A stretch of 64,000 nucleotides of DNA from Crambe crambe (GCA_963924555.1 OZ004582.1:3906001-3970000); one strand, 5' to 3'. Shown: positions 34,198 through 46,404, counted from the first letter of the stretch. The notes: generated from the letters alone by a model not told the origin. Translations and numbers: made by a program.

Positions 34198-34575
34198 GTG
34201 CTGAGACTTGGGGGGTTGTCTCTTTTAAGAGCAAGTTCCAACATGACAGAAGATCTTGGAAAATGCATAGCAAACTGCAATCGTGTGAAGCAGATCCGAG
34301 AAGCCCCTGAAGCACGTCCTCAACTTCGAAGTGCTCTCACTGATTCCATGGAGCCTGTGAAATTACTACTTGAATCGCTCTTTGTCCGGTTAAAGCTCAA
34401 AGAACATTTTTTAAAAGTGTTTTCATTTTGGAGCCATATTCTTCGGATCGACCCCCAATTGACAAGGAAAGATCATTCCAAAGCTATATTAAATGAACGG
34501 CCAGGATTGAGAAACTTCCTCCGTCATTGTTGCCAAGAGCGTGCATCCGATCACTGCACACTGGCAATCCAGTAA
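34198..34575 (+). mobile_element. Fragment of DDE-type family (IDGGPD family)
   Basis: The plus strand encodes EDLGKCIANCNRVKQIRE, LRSALTDSMEPVKLLLE, SLFVRLKLKE and LRNFLRHCCQERASDHC, ending at a TAA. The same order is found on the minus strand at 39834-40430, where the preceding DDE-like region is partly kept. Only the post-catalytic helical part is present here. In this family the C-rich end is probably a zinc site. Confidence 0.6.
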
Positions 34576-34772
34576 TAAAACGAAGTAGTGTGCTGAGACT
34601 GTTACTTAATACCTGTAACAAATACACATGTACTAGTGTGTATAACACTATAGCTAGTAAGTACCAAGATGGAAAGAATAAAGCTCTAGAGTGCTTAAGA
34701 GCAGAAACACTTCAACTTGGTATGTAATTTTGCACTTCCTCTATATCAAGTTGTTTTTCAGCATAAACAAAC

Positions 34773-35254
34773 CTGGGATTCCACGATATACAGACTCTCT
34801 TTGCTAGCAATATCCACTACTTCTTCCCCATCAGGATACTCCCCTTCATAAATAGTCAGAACTGTATCACTACCACTCTTATAAAAGTTACAATTTAGCA
34901 TCTTCAGATCAGGAAAGTTCTTTATCAAAAGATATTTGACTTGCTGCTTTGAAAAAAAACGACGAAATTCTAACTTTTTTATTCGTCCCAGTTCCTTTAA
35001 TTTCTTCCGGGATGCAGCCTTCGGCACTTTTTCTTGTCTTTTATTCAGCACTACCACCCACAGTTTGTATGGTCGTGTTGCTGTGTTGGACTTTTTCTTC
35101 TTTCGCTTTTGCTCAAGTCAAGTCTAGAAGGGTCAAAAGCCCTCTTTGCTTTTGGAGTGAACACATGTTGAGTTGATGATGGAAATAACTTCGCCAGTGT
35201 CTTTGCCTGCTCTTCATTAGGCTTTTTAACTTTTGAACAAGCATTCAGAGCACC
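34773..35254 (-). CDS. Uncharacterised exon of a basic protein
   Basis: An exon bounded by a TTAGCTCAAG acceptor (35255-35256) and a GTTTGT donor (34771-34772). It reads ALNACSKVKKPNEEQAKTL, TQHVFTPKAKRAFDPSRLD, then after one frame change near 35115 RPYKLWVVVLNKRQEKVPK, RIKKLEFRRFFSKQQVKYLL and GEYPDGEEVVDIASKESLYI. The second half has an alternating beta-like pattern and weakly recalls the N-terminal part of sponge and cnidarian HECT-type proteins related to G2E3. I cannot confirm that. The frame change could be a sequencing error, since the rest is clean. Confidence 0.5.
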
Positions 35255-35330
35255 CTTGAGCTAATAAAACAAAAAATTTATTATAGTCTCTGGCAAAAAC
35301 CATGTCTGTATGGTGTGTATGTATGCATGT

Positions 35331-35637
35331 ATGTGGAGTAGGAATAGGGGGGGCAGGGAGGGGGGCTATTGCCCCCCCAATACTATAGATGGAGGGGCAC
35401 TGCCCCCCCCAATAATCATATGAAGAGTATATATTGAAAGTAAAAATATAGCACCAAGGACCAAGCAATTACATCCATGAATGTGTCATTGCAGTGTGAT
35501 GTCAGCAATTTCACTGCTGCTTGCTGACTGTTATCTAATGCATATGCTCAATTTAGCAACAGAAGGATTGATTATTTCGGATATTTACTGTGATTCGTTC
35601 CTGCCCCCCCAATAAATTTCCTATTCCTACTCCACTG
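35331..35637. mobile_element. Small MITE with TGGAGTAGGAATAG ends
   Basis: The left end TGGAGTAGGAATAG (35334-35347) is the reverse complement of the right end CTATTCCTACTCCA (35621-35634), and the right side extends to CCACTG as in hAT ends (CAGTGG). The inside carries several G or C runs (GGGGGGGCAGG, TGCCCCCCC). GTATGTAT-like sequence flanks both sides. About 305 bases, non-coding. Confidence 0.65.
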
Positions 35638-37042
35638 GTATGTATGTAACCATATGGTGCTTAAGCAAGATTTCTTTTATACATATCTACATGTCCAACT
35701 ACTGTCATGTAAGGCAGTTCTTCCATTTGATGCTTGGGTTCCACATACAGGCAATAACCTGAAAGTTTACCGAGTGAAATGCCTATCTCCCTTTCTTTGT
35801 TTTTGTCCAGTTTTTCCATACCATTCGCTACTGCAGTATTTATGCTCCAAAAGACTGTCTTTAGGCTGGTTTTGTTTGGTGCTCAGATTTTTCAATGAAT
35901 AAACATCCATTTACGGAGAGAATTATAGATCATGTGCAGTTACTATTAGACATTTACTTAACTTTTCACACCACATTATTGTAATACTATTTGAAGTCAC
36001 TAGCTTACAAAATATGATCATGAGTTAGCTTCATCTCCTCCCTAGATTGCTGAAATTCAAGCAGTACTTCCATCTCCAACGCCATGTTTCACCACGTGGC
36101 TTGGGCTCCGTGCAGCGGCGCGGCTGGCTAGCTGGCTTGGCAGGCTGCGTGCGCCGGCCAGCATATCACGTGATCTACAAAGGCACGGCCGGCCAGGTTT
36201 TAAAATCCGGGGTCCAGGATTTTACGTCTCTAGAATCCGGGTTTCGGGTTTTTGTCCAGGCTAAATCCCGGGTTCTTTTTATTTGGGGGTTTTTTTTTTT
36301 GTTAATTCTCCATAAATCTCTACGCGAGTCCGTATAATACGATGACATCATTCAATTTTTCTTACCTCGTGTAGCAGCTGAGCAGAGTAGAAGTAGACTT
36401 ATCTTTGAGCGTTTGGGTTATCTAAGATATGCAAGACATGGGACAAGCTCTAAACAATGATCAGGTAAAGTTTGGGTAGTAGTTTTAAAATACTGGTAAG
36501 TTTTATTATCCTATCTCTATGTTTTAAGCTTTATTAGTGTATTCGTGTGGAAGCAGTGTTTATCTGGGTTGGAATCTAGACACTGGTGGGATCAGGAACA
36601 TTGTCAACAGGCCTGGAGTTGAAGGAGACAGATGAACTTCATTCAGCACCTCCAGATCGGAATTTTCTGAGCTGTGAAGTTGGATGGCTTCTACCACAGC
36701 CTCTTCCTATCTGTAGCTAGCTAAATATGTGTAGCTGAGTTGTGTATTCAGTAGAAATCATCGATATGAAAATTCATTACGGGATTCACTACAGGGTTTT
36801 TCAGGTTTGTTGTCCATAAATAAAGGCTTCGATACACAGAGCATGCGCACTATACTATAGAGTATCCGCCATAGTTATGAGACATGTAAATGTTTCTGAT
36901 TCCTATAATTAGAACATAACCGCACCCCCAATTATTTTTTGAATTTTGAAACCTTCCATCTATGATGGGACAAGCATTCAGAACTCAAGAAATGTAGGTT
37001 TAAAAGATGCAATATGAAATGAGATGTATAGAAACCATCATA
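35638..37042. other. No gene seen; a GC-rich patch
   Basis: A GC-rich stretch at about 36075-36285 holds repeated phrases built on AATCCGGGTTTC / AATCCGGGGTCC and palindromic GCCGGCC sites. It could be a repeat-derived promoter-like island. No domain recognised. Confidence 0.4.
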
Positions 37043-37055
37043 CTAGCTACTAAAG

Positions 37056-38039
37056 CTACACACAACTTGTACAAAAAAATATATTTGGAACATTGTCTGG
37101 ATCGACATCTGTACAATGGGTATGATACCAAGTATCACAATTGTCACAGCAAATCCATTGACATCCCAAACCTTTAATGCAACATATGGGACATTCAATG
37201 TCATCTTCATTTTCAGATAATTCATCATCTGCTTTTCTCACCATTCTCCTTTCTGTTTTCTGTAGTCTCTTTTCCTCTTTTTCCTTTGCTTTTAATAGCT
37301 TCTTCCTTTCACGCTCTTCTTTCTTCCTCAATTTCTCTTTCTCTGCTTCCCTTTTTTCCTCTTCCTCTTCCTTCAAATGTCGAACGACTGGAGAATCACT
37401 CAAGCATACAGCATTAGTATTTATTGCTGGCTTCCTCTTTGCTTTTGATGAAGTCTTAGATTCTGGGTATTTAAAATATCACTGAGTAGACTCGATTCAT
37501 TAGATGACACTGTTGAGATGGATCTGCTGACATGCGTCTTCATGGAATCTGCATCTGATGACTCAGGATGATTTTCCTTCAACCACTGCTCATACCGAGA
37601 ATCACACAGATCATAACCTTCAATAAATCTCTTTTCATACAAAGCTCAGCACTATAAGTAGGTGGAGATTTGCTGTTATTGGATTTCAAACCCTTGGCAG
37701 GTGCCAACATTCTGTCTGAAACTTCACTAGGGTTTAAAGGTGAAATTCCACTCTTCTTAAAACCACTAAGAATGTTGATTGGGGTTACAGACTGTGGCCA
37801 AGTATCACCAACCAATGAGGCAATTGCCTCAGATGTGATCACTCTACCAGGATTTTTTGCAATGTACTTTCGACAGGCTTATCCACACTGCCATTTGCTC
37901 GCCTCCTCAGTGTTTCCACAGGCACATTGTATAGCCTGGAGGCTTCATGTAAAGATTTTCCTTTTTGGACATATTTTATAGCTTCATCCATACTTTCTTC
38001 TTTCCACAGCTTCCTTTTTTGTTTTTGAGACATCAGCAC
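37056..38039 (-). mobile_element. Internally deleted pogo-like gene keeping HTH and PHD finger
   Basis: Starts at 38039 with KQKRKLWKEESMDEAIKYV and SLHEASRLYNVPVETLRRR, a Psq/pogo helix-turn-helix. It then jumps directly to the region that normally follows the DDE core (TSEAIASLVGDTWPQSVTP, GFKKSGISPLNPSEVSDR). Ser-rich and Lys/Glu coiled-coil segments follow, and the protein ends in a PHD finger: CPICCIKGLGCQWICCDNCD, then WYHTHC, then FFCTSC near 37060-37210. No part of the DDE core remains. Two frame changes separate the pieces. It shares architecture with the pogo element at 15345-18106. Confidence 0.75.
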
Positions 38040-38157
38040 TTAATATTAGCACTATCTAGCACCATTCATCACGCGGTTTGAAATAAAAGGTCAAAGGTCA
38101 AATATAAATTAGAGGCTGCGCATCAAATAGAGCTGAAGTATATTACTAACTTTGTAA

Positions 38158-38307
38158 TGGCACAAGGCACGGGTCAAGGAGCCCCTCGAGGTGGCAAAGT
38201 TCTAGTTGGCTCCTCAGTCGGCTCTAGAAACTTCACTAATGTTACCATCACTTCTTCACTTCAGACAAGGCAAGTGATAGTGACTCCGTTGACAACACAA
38301 GTCTAGC
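38158..38307 (+). CDS. Possible short coding start
   Basis: ATG at about 38158 opens MAQGTGQGAPRGGKVLVGSS and runs 49 codons, with donor-like AG/GCAAGT near 38268-38277. It lies just upstream of the divergent pogo derivative. Gly/Ser-rich and unrecognised; could be chance. Confidence 0.2.
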
Positions 38308-39539
38308 TATGTATTATACATGCATGCCAAAACTTACATTACACACACACACACACAATTTCTCATAATTTCTTTGCAAATCCTTACCTTCAGCCTTGAT
38401 CCTTAAACATTACACTAACTACTAAGTTATTCATATTGAAATATTCAGTAGATTTACATGTATTGTACACTCATAGGAAGAAACTTAATGCAGTCCCAAT
38501 GTATACCTTAATTTACTGCATTTGTAAACTGTTGAAAACTAGCCTCTCTGATGCAGTGACAGTTGTCATGATTTGTACTGATTGAGGGGTAGTGGAGTGT
38601 GTTTAGGAGGAGAGATATATCATGCATATAAGAAGTGAAGCATTCAGGCATCTTACATTTCTGAATGATTTGTTACATACTATTGGTGAATGATGGGAGA
38701 ACTTAGCGGCAGTTTTCATTGTGACAAATTGTAGGTTAAGGCGCAGCAGATCAAGTGCAGTTGTATTCAGGATTTACAGGAACTCACCCTTTACATGAAG
38801 TTTACTAATACCTGTATGCTGGTGAGTATAGAATTATGACTACTATGAACTTCCACTAGCATTTAGCTAATTGTTCACGACAGAAGTTATAGCTAAATGT
38901 ATAGATTATACCACAGGAATCAAAGTTGGAAGTGCAACCAATACCCATTCAGGCCAAAGATTAAGGAAGAGTGGTGGATCATACAATCATTATAGTATAA
39001 TATAGTACATCCATATAGTACATCCATAAGAGATTTGGCCCTGCACAGGAATCAAAGTTGATCAGTGCAACCAATACCTTAGGTAAACATTTCTTCTGTT
39101 GGGCCGGTCCGAGCCTTTATATGCAGTGCACATATCACTCATATTATTCGACACAGGAATTTCTATGACATCATTTAACAATCTTCAGAATTCGTCCAAA
39201 TGAGAATATGTCACTAGCCATGCTTTGCTTGCAATACCCTTCACGCAGATCTGGTGCAATGTGAGGATGTCGCTAAATATCTTTAGCACTAAGTTTATAT
39301 TGCTTTGCATTGGACGTAAACCATGATTTAATATCATTTGCAGTTGTTTGGTTCTCGAGAAGCCAGCTGTTTCATTCATAGTAAGGCCATATAAAGTAAA
39401 TTACATGTTTCTGCTCATTTCGCTCAGGAAAAATTAACCAGGCAACCAGAATTTTGTTTTTTATTTTTATTTTTTATAAAAAGGTATTGACACACGCAAA
39501 AAGTCTGGCAATTAAGATTTAGTGAATTTACAGCAGGTA
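38308..39539. other. No gene seen; microsatellite and direct repeat
   Basis: An (AC)n tract at 38341-38356 and a direct repeat of CAGGAATCAAAGTTG plus GTGCAACCAATACC at about 38915-38942 and 39049-39079. A minus-strand frame at 39185-39379 is unrecognised. Confidence 0.5.
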
Positions 39540-41340
39540 CTATGTTCTGCTCACTGCCACAGTATATGCAAAACATTCTGATGAAAAATACGGGATCTCA
39601 ATCCGTGAATCACAGCTCATATTCTGACAAACAAAGACACTATTTAAAATATGTTGTTGTTTTTCAGTATCAGCGATGTCTGCAGGTATGCACTCTTGAA
39701 GATCCATCCCACATGTGTATATAATGTCGTCAAGAACACTCTCCAGTTTCAATTGATCTTGAAAGCGAACTTTACGAGCAGCATAATAACCCTTGGTCTG
39801 TTGCACTCTGCACAATGAAGAGTTTTACCAACATTATGAGCAAAACTGCCCAGATGGATTGAATGGCATTCCATGACCACATTTCTCAGCAGATGATCGC
39901 AGAGTTGGTCGATCTTTTTCAGTAGTTTCTGTTCCATATACTTCTGAGAATGGTTTGTACACATCACCTTCTCTGATTGGGTCAGGAATGTAGTGCAGTG
40001 TATCAAAAATTTCTCTCGGTAGACGAGGAGGTTTGCATATTGAACGATCAGCAGAGCCACATTTGATGATGCAAAAAGAATAGTGTCTAGATTGGCAGCA
40101 GTGATCCAGAAAGCACTGAAGACGAGGTAGACTGGGTAAGGTCTTCTTGCTGACATTTTCAAGATTGATATCTGGTTGGACTTGTTCCAGAACTGCTTGA
40201 AGCCTTTCAAGGTCGTCTGAGGTAGCAGATGTGAATACAGCAAATGGTTCACCTTTCAACTTGAGCCTTTGAAATAATGAACTCAATAGAACTATAACTG
40301 GCTCTAAGCTGTCTTTCAGAGCATCCTTCAGCTTAGGGTTACAAGAAGCAGCTTCACAAATGGCCTTTAAGGAGTTACAGTTTTCTATTGCTTTCTCCAA
40401 TTTGGTCTCCATGCTTGCTCTTGCCATACCAACTCCTTGTAATACCAAATTGAGCTCAGACATAACATGTTCAGCTGGATTCTTCCATGAGTTGTAGGGT
40501 GGTATTCTCACAGCAATAAGACAGTCTAAATCAGGTCCACCATCAATATTGGTTTCTCGTCACCTTGAGCAGATAGGAGAGAGTTGAGTTCAGAGTCACA
40601 CTTGGTGTGAGTGAACGAGTAAAATCATGATCAGCAACAGTAAAAGCAGTGTAGTATGGCTTCGAAATTTTATTGCCATCTCTTTTTCATACCGAAAGAG
40701 TGCTGAGGCATAGTGTGCATCTTCATGGTACTTTCTCAGCTGTCGTTTTTGCACTAAATACTTCACCTTCAGTCTAACCAATTTGCCCACCTCAGACAAA
40801 AGATCATTTACTGAAAGAGCAGTGGCTAAGTGCAAAATCCGGTCATGTCGTCTGTCATCTACAGCTGTGCTCTGAATGTATTGCTCACACACTTTCCAAA
40901 ATTTGTCATACTTACTTGGATGGCCTTTGTTATGACTTCTTAAATCGACGACTATGTCTGGATCTTCAAAATCGAGGGCTTGTCGCAGACGTTCATCAAT
41001 GTCTTTCTCACTTTCACACGATGCAGTAGAGGTGATATATTTCTCACAAATATACTGGTCTGATATTGGCTACACTTCCAAATAAACAAACAAAACTCCG
41101 GCGCATCTCCCTGGAGTGAAACTGGGGCATCTTCGGATTTAATTCATGCATCACACATGCATTACGACTTTGCATCTTCATCTTTTTACGTGAGCAATCA
41201 TATTTTTCAGGCCACATCAACTGTCCAGCACTTTTCATTAAAATCGCTCGAGCATCCAGTTTCACAACTCTAGGCTGAGGACTCTGAAGCAAGAACTTGA
41301 AATACTTTCCAAACTCAATCGCTTCTTAAACTTTTACTGT
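39540..41340 (-). mobile_element. DDE-type gene of an uncharacterised family (IDGGPD family)
   Basis: From 41340 downward the minus strand gives FLLQSPQPRVVKLDARA, QLMWPEKYDCSRKKMKM and RRSFVCLFGS (41080-41290), then DERLRQALDFEDPDIV (about 40960-41010), TAVDDRRHDRILHLATA (40810-40860) and YASALFRYEKEMAIKFR (40670-40730). The text then jumps to IDGGPDLDCLIAVRI and YNSWKNPAEHVMSELN (40450-40545), and continues through a long intact helical part to CIPNP-type and VFVCQNMSCDSRIEI (39560-39640). DGGPD and the following N-P-A-E resemble a second Asp and a final Glu of a DDE core; the part with the first Asp seems deleted near 40560-40600. Four or five frame changes. A second fragment is at 34198. 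Confidence 0.65.
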
Positions 41341-41384
41341 GATATCTCAGAAATTGTGGGTATGATGATGGCTGAAGCAAGCAG

Positions 41385-44028
41385 CTATTTCAAAGATTGC
41401 TGTATAGTACAGAGCCTGTGCATGTCACCAAGAAGGGTGTATTAACACTGTTGAGCCATAGTGAGAAGCATGAAAGGGAAGATTTGTGTGCATACCTTAA
41501 TCACTGTATCAACACAAGTTCCTTTGAAAGAATACTAGTGCACCAAAGTTGCCGTCGAGATTTTACAAATCCCAAAAGACTCATTTCAGGTCAACATTTA
41601 ACTATTGATATTCCTCCACCTAAGCGCTTACGTTCATGTGCAATTCCTTTTAACTGGAAGGAAACATGCATGCTTTGTGGAAAGCCAGCTGTGGTCGATA
41701 CACGACATCCAGAGCGAGTAAAAATTCACAGAGCTTCAACAATTCCAATACGTTCTACTAAGTTGAACAGCGTGTGCTTGCATGCATTGATCTAGTTGCT
41801 GCAGAGGCTGTCTATCATGATCACTGCTTTTCTCGGTTCATGCTCAAAAAAGATCTTGATAAGAGAAATGCTGGAGGTAAAGATCAGGATGGAGGTAGGC
41901 ATCAAGACGAAAATCTCATGCATTGGTTGGGTCTTCTTATTGGTTGGTTGGAATCAGAGTCAGGTGCAGAATTATACACCCTTTCTGAGTTGCATTCAAA
42001 GATGATTATAAAGAGCACATATTTTTTGCTACTGTGGAGAGACAGGCTTCAAAAATATGGCAAATTAATCAAAACTAATGAAGATATTAAACATTGAAAA
42101 GGGAAAGCATTGGATTCCTCATCATTTGCAAACCCTTCTAAAAACCTTAGTTATTTCGGAAGTGAAGCAAATTGGGCATGCAATAGTGCAATCATCTCGA
42201 CCTCGCTCTGTCATAACACCAACATTGTTTGGGGTAGGTGTTGAAATGGATCATGTTTTTGGATCGAAGTGGCTAATTAATCTCACTTGGGTTTTTCTGT
42301 TAGTTATGTCATACCATGATGAGTTTCATTGGCAGTATTGGCCAAATGATGAAAGGCTCTGGATTGTCAGAGGCTTTAGAAACTATTTACGGCCCAAATG
42401 CAGTCACTCATTTCTAGAGCATTGCGTGGGCATTTTCTAGCTGAAGCTGCATTAGTCAATAAATGATTGCAGCAGTTTTGCCTGCTGAACTTGAAAGTAT
42501 TAATAAAAGTGTTGATTGTGATCATGATGATGAAAATGACACAGCATGAGGAAGACTTGAATCTTGAAGAAGTAGAGAAGATTAGTCTTGATGATGTGCA
42601 GAGAATTTGTGATTTGTATGAAGAAATATTCACTCGTTCTTCATCAGTGGCTAGCATCATAGAAATTAGAACAATGTTAGACGAATTATAAACTGTTTCT
42701 GGAAGAGCGATCGCCAACTGCAAAGTTGTGGCTGAATACATTGGTATTTTGAAACTTTTCATTCGTGCTGAGAGGACTGGAAATTGGTCTCTTCAGTCAC
42801 AAAGATGCTTAATTTATTTGCAGCAACTGGACACATTAACTATGCTAAAAGTGAAAGGTTATATTTACAGTTGATGCAATTTGATCTGCCAAGTGAGCAT
42901 CCTTGGCTGCATGAATGTTTTATTAGCGAAGGGTTTCATACAGTTCGTAGAAGTAACAGATATTGGGGAGGTCTATGGACTGATTTAGTTATCAAGCAAG
43001 TCATGATGAGGTCTATAAAAAGTCGTGGAGGGCTTACAAGGGGACGAAGATTATCAGAGAGTGTTCGACAACAGTGGATATTTAGCATGCATAACTCTCA
43101 TGAACCCTTTGATATAAATGAGAAAAAATTACGCTCATTGTCATCTGGTTTAATGGCTATGAATTAACCCTGACAAAACTGAAGAAGTTGGACATACCGT
43201 AATCGTATAAATTTTCGATGGGGTTTTATTTTCGTTATTTTCGTAGTCGATCAGAATCCTCGAAAATAATAAACGAAGTCTTAGTATACTATGACGTCAT
43301 TATATGATGACGATGCACATGCGATGCGATATCGATAGCAGCTGGAAAAAAACCTGGAGCAGATAGTCCGTGAGACGAAAGTATCATGCTAGATTTTAGT
43401 CTGGCGTCGCCAGCTCAGCTTTTCTTCTTTTTGGGGGACTATCTGGATTTCTCTGTAGTAGCCACGAATCGCGAGAAGGTAGCCATCATGCAGCCCTAGC
43501 AGCAGGCAATGATATAGCTATTATGCGCATGCATTATTTTCCATGTGCTTGCTACGAAAATTAGACCTGCGGAAAATTTTTATTATAGGAACAGCTCCGG
43601 AAATCACGAAATTTTTTACCTCCGAAAATTTATACGATTACGGTAACATTCAATTGCAGCTCAATGGAAAAAGTGTTTTAGAGGGATCGATTAAACGAAA
43701 TGATCATATTAAGCCCCTCTCTCATCTGCAACCTGCAATTCAAGTGGAAAAGCAGAAGGTTCACATTGATCCAACAATATTATTCTCTAGACTTATTGCA
43801 ATAGTCGAGAGGGAAGAAGATATGGAGCCATATTTTGACTATGAACTTTCTTCATTCCCCACTTCCCTATTTAAGGATGGCTTTATGCGTAAAGGTGTAA
43901 AATCACAGTATGGAGGAAGTTGCTGTATTTGCTTTGATGGTTATGAGCAAGGACCATCTATCAAGGACCATGAGCATCAGAGAAGAGCAGGTTGCAGATG
44001 TAGTGTCACAACCAGTCCATGCATGTAG
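41385..44028 (+). pseudogene. Uncharacterised repeated gene (CMLCGK family), split by a MITE
   Basis: Plus-strand pieces in order: VTKKGVLTLLSHSEKHERED and HQSCRRDFTNPKRL (41410-41590), a Cys motif TCMLCGKPAVVDTRHPERVK (41665-41725), AAEAVYHDHCFSRF, ESGAELYTLSELHSKM, then HAIVQSSRPRSVITPTLFGV (42175-42240), EEVEKISLDDVQRICDLY (42560-42620) and AKSERLYLQLMQFDLP (42845-42895). RRSNRYWGGLWTDLVIKQV and MMRSIKSRGGLTRGR follow (42945-43050). After a MITE come RNDHIKPLSHLQPAIQ, IDPTILFSRLIAIVERE and FDYELSSFPTSLFKDG (43690-43880). I recall this family as highly repeated in cnidarians, sponges and arthropods; function unknown. About five frame changes. Confidence 0.6.
43197..43643. mobile_element. 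447-bp MITE with 21-bp perfect inverted repeats and TA flanks
   Basis: Left end CCGTAATCGTATAAATTTTCG (43197-43217, described here as 21 bases: first ten CCGTAATCGT) is the exact reverse complement of the right end (43623-43643). TA lies on both outer sides (43195-43196, 43644-43645). No coding capacity. The TA duplication points to the Tc1/mariner/pogo group. Removing one TA and the insert restores an open frame across the host gene junction (VGH then NIQLQLNGKSV). Confidence 0.9.
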
Positions 44029-44060
44029 ACGTTACTACAGGTCCTGCTTCTATAACTAAG

Positions 44061-44310
44061 TCATATCTTCACAGGAAATATACATCTGCAACCTTGAGCT
44101 GCCATTTCAAGAGCACACTGAGAAATGAGAGTGTCAGCATCACCTGCACTTTGATGGACAGTATGACCATCATCAATAAGGGATTGGCTCAGCAGTGAGA
44201 TAAATTGGCTCTTATTTCTTTCATTTGTAAGGAAAATTTGCTGATTGGTATACGCTTCCATATTCTCACTCAGCTTGATGTCTTTGGACAAGGAAAACTA
44301 GCTATTGAAA
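44061..44310 (-). pseudogene. Inverted piece of the CMLCGK-family gene
   Basis: The minus strand reads NMEAYTNQQIFLTNERNKSQ, FISLLSQSLIDDGHTVHQ, then GDADTLISQCALEMAAQGCR. In the family this stretch lies downstream of the part at 43690-43880, but there it should be on the plus strand. The GDAD motif is the most conserved point. The piece is thus inverted relative to the rest of the gene. Confidence 0.5.
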
Positions 44311-46404
44311 AAAATGAAGCAATCAGCAGAAGTACAAGATCTAGCATCTGTTATGAATGACGAAAATGCAGACACAAATGGTTGGTGAGGCTGGTTGCAA
44401 ACTTTTTATTATGATATATGGAGGCAAGAAGAATGATTCTTTGACTAATCTTCGTTATGTTTATATGTTTTCTGCTTTCCAGCCCCACTGAATAGCAGGT
44501 AAGTATGCAATACCATGCAGGCCACACCCCCAACATCAGCTGGCGCGGCTGAGGTTTGATTTCAAGTACGTGCCAAATATAATATAAGCAGGGATCCTGT
44601 TGCAGGTTTGGTTGAATCCAGGACTGGTCTTTGTTGGATCTAAACCTCTTACAGGTTAGCTCTTCCACTTATCAGTATCTTTGTTCTATACTTTTATCTG
44701 ACTACAGGTGTGTGGAGTTCAGAAGCAAAAGTAGCCCAAATCAGCATAACCAAGTCATAACTAACCACTACTGGCACTGCAATAATTTTTGGCTGAAGTG
44801 GACATTCTGCATCTAGCTACGAGGTCTTCACACGGGGTAGCTAGCTAGCTACAAACTATTACCATAATAGCTAACTCATGCAGAGTTGTTATTCTCTGTG
44901 ATCATTGTGGTGCATGCATGCATGGAGAGGCTGTATACAGCCATGTGATAGCATCCTGATATTGTGCATGCATGTACACATTAGTGACATATCAGCTATC
45001 ACAGCTATTATGGAGAGATTGCAAGGCCATGCAGGTCCTCGCCCTCCAAAGTTGGAGGATGTCATAGAAACAATTGCAGATTAGATATATAGGTAGCTAC
45101 AAGCAAATGAAATAGTTTATTTTCACCTTCCTCATGTGATTTTGTGAGCTGAATAATAATTTTTAGGTGGCAAACCAATACATTTCACTGAGAAAATTTT
45201 TGGCTAGAATGATTATATTGAATATTATGATTATATTGAATATTGAAATCCCTCCCTCATAAAAGTCTGAATAACAAGAACAAATCTAGTTGCATGGCCT
45301 ATGACTAGCTATAACTACATCTACAGAGCCATGGCCAGCTGTTAATTTTTACAAGGAGGTTCTTGTCTGAATGGATTGTTTTCCACTGAAGGCAAGTGAA
45401 AATGATGAACTATATTTCAGTACTACAAGATCCACTGCCATTGACTTCACTTCCATACATCATTTAAGAGTTTGCTGCTCAGTTTAATACTGCCAGTCAA
45501 TAAGCTAGCTAGTGGGATATAGCAGTGATCACCCTCAAAGGCAGTGATCTCGCACATGGAGAGAAGGCAGTGAGAGATAAGAAAGCAATGCTGCAGCTAA
45601 ATAATTGCGAGTTCCTTTCGGTTTCACTGCATGCAATCACTACTTTCACTGTGATAGTGCCTTCTACTGCCTTCAACATGATAGTGCACTACTTTCTTCA
45701 CTGCATGGGAGCTCTTGATCACCACCGTCACTGTTAAATATTTATACCTGCACTGGAATCACTGCCTCTTCACATCACTGCTTTCCCTCTAAAAAAAGGA
45801 GCAGCCTTCAAGCTAGGGTGACTAAGTGTGGAGCATCTTCTCAGTATTGTATCATGGAGAGATGATTATCCTCTTTATTTCATAGCTTGTCCTTCGTAGC
45901 TAGTTGGACCTCTTTCAGAGTCAATGGTTAATTCCACTGTAGCTATATATGATTAACTCGTCTGTGACTGCAGCTAACTATGGAGATTGCACTGCATGCT
46001 GCAGCCATGGAGAGCTGTAGAGCTGGTAGTAGTAATTATATTCTGTGGCATTATGCATACATGCATCACTGTCTGAGTCATACATGCGAGAACATACAGT
46101 ACAATTTAACTGCACCCAACACACAAGTTTTAGTCTGAAATGTCTTTAAAAGGTCAAATGACAAATAAGGTGATGGAGAAACTCCAGCCAATATGCAGAG
46201 TGATGTCCATGAAGTCACTGAGTCATGCAAGCACCGTTGCATAAACTACACTTGCAACACCATAACTATGCATGGAGAACATTATTCTAAAGTCTATCAT
46301 ATCAACTTCACTTGAAATGGTAGTAATAGATATACACCATGAAAGTCAACAAATCATTAGCAAAGTATAAGTTAAAAAGTTAGTGAAAACAGAAGCAGAA
46401 GCCA
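44311..46404. other. No gene seen
   Basis: AT-rich, with TAGC tracts (44835-44855) and CATG-rich phrases. Short plus-strand frame MERLQGHAGPRPPKLEDV near 45009-45080 is coding-like but orphan. Some phrases (CACTGCATG, GATAGTGC) recur at 45610-45720. Confidence 0.5.

Noticed and set aside
38341-38356. (AC)n tract as a regulatory element
   Set aside because: An ordinary microsatellite with nothing to link it to a promoter.
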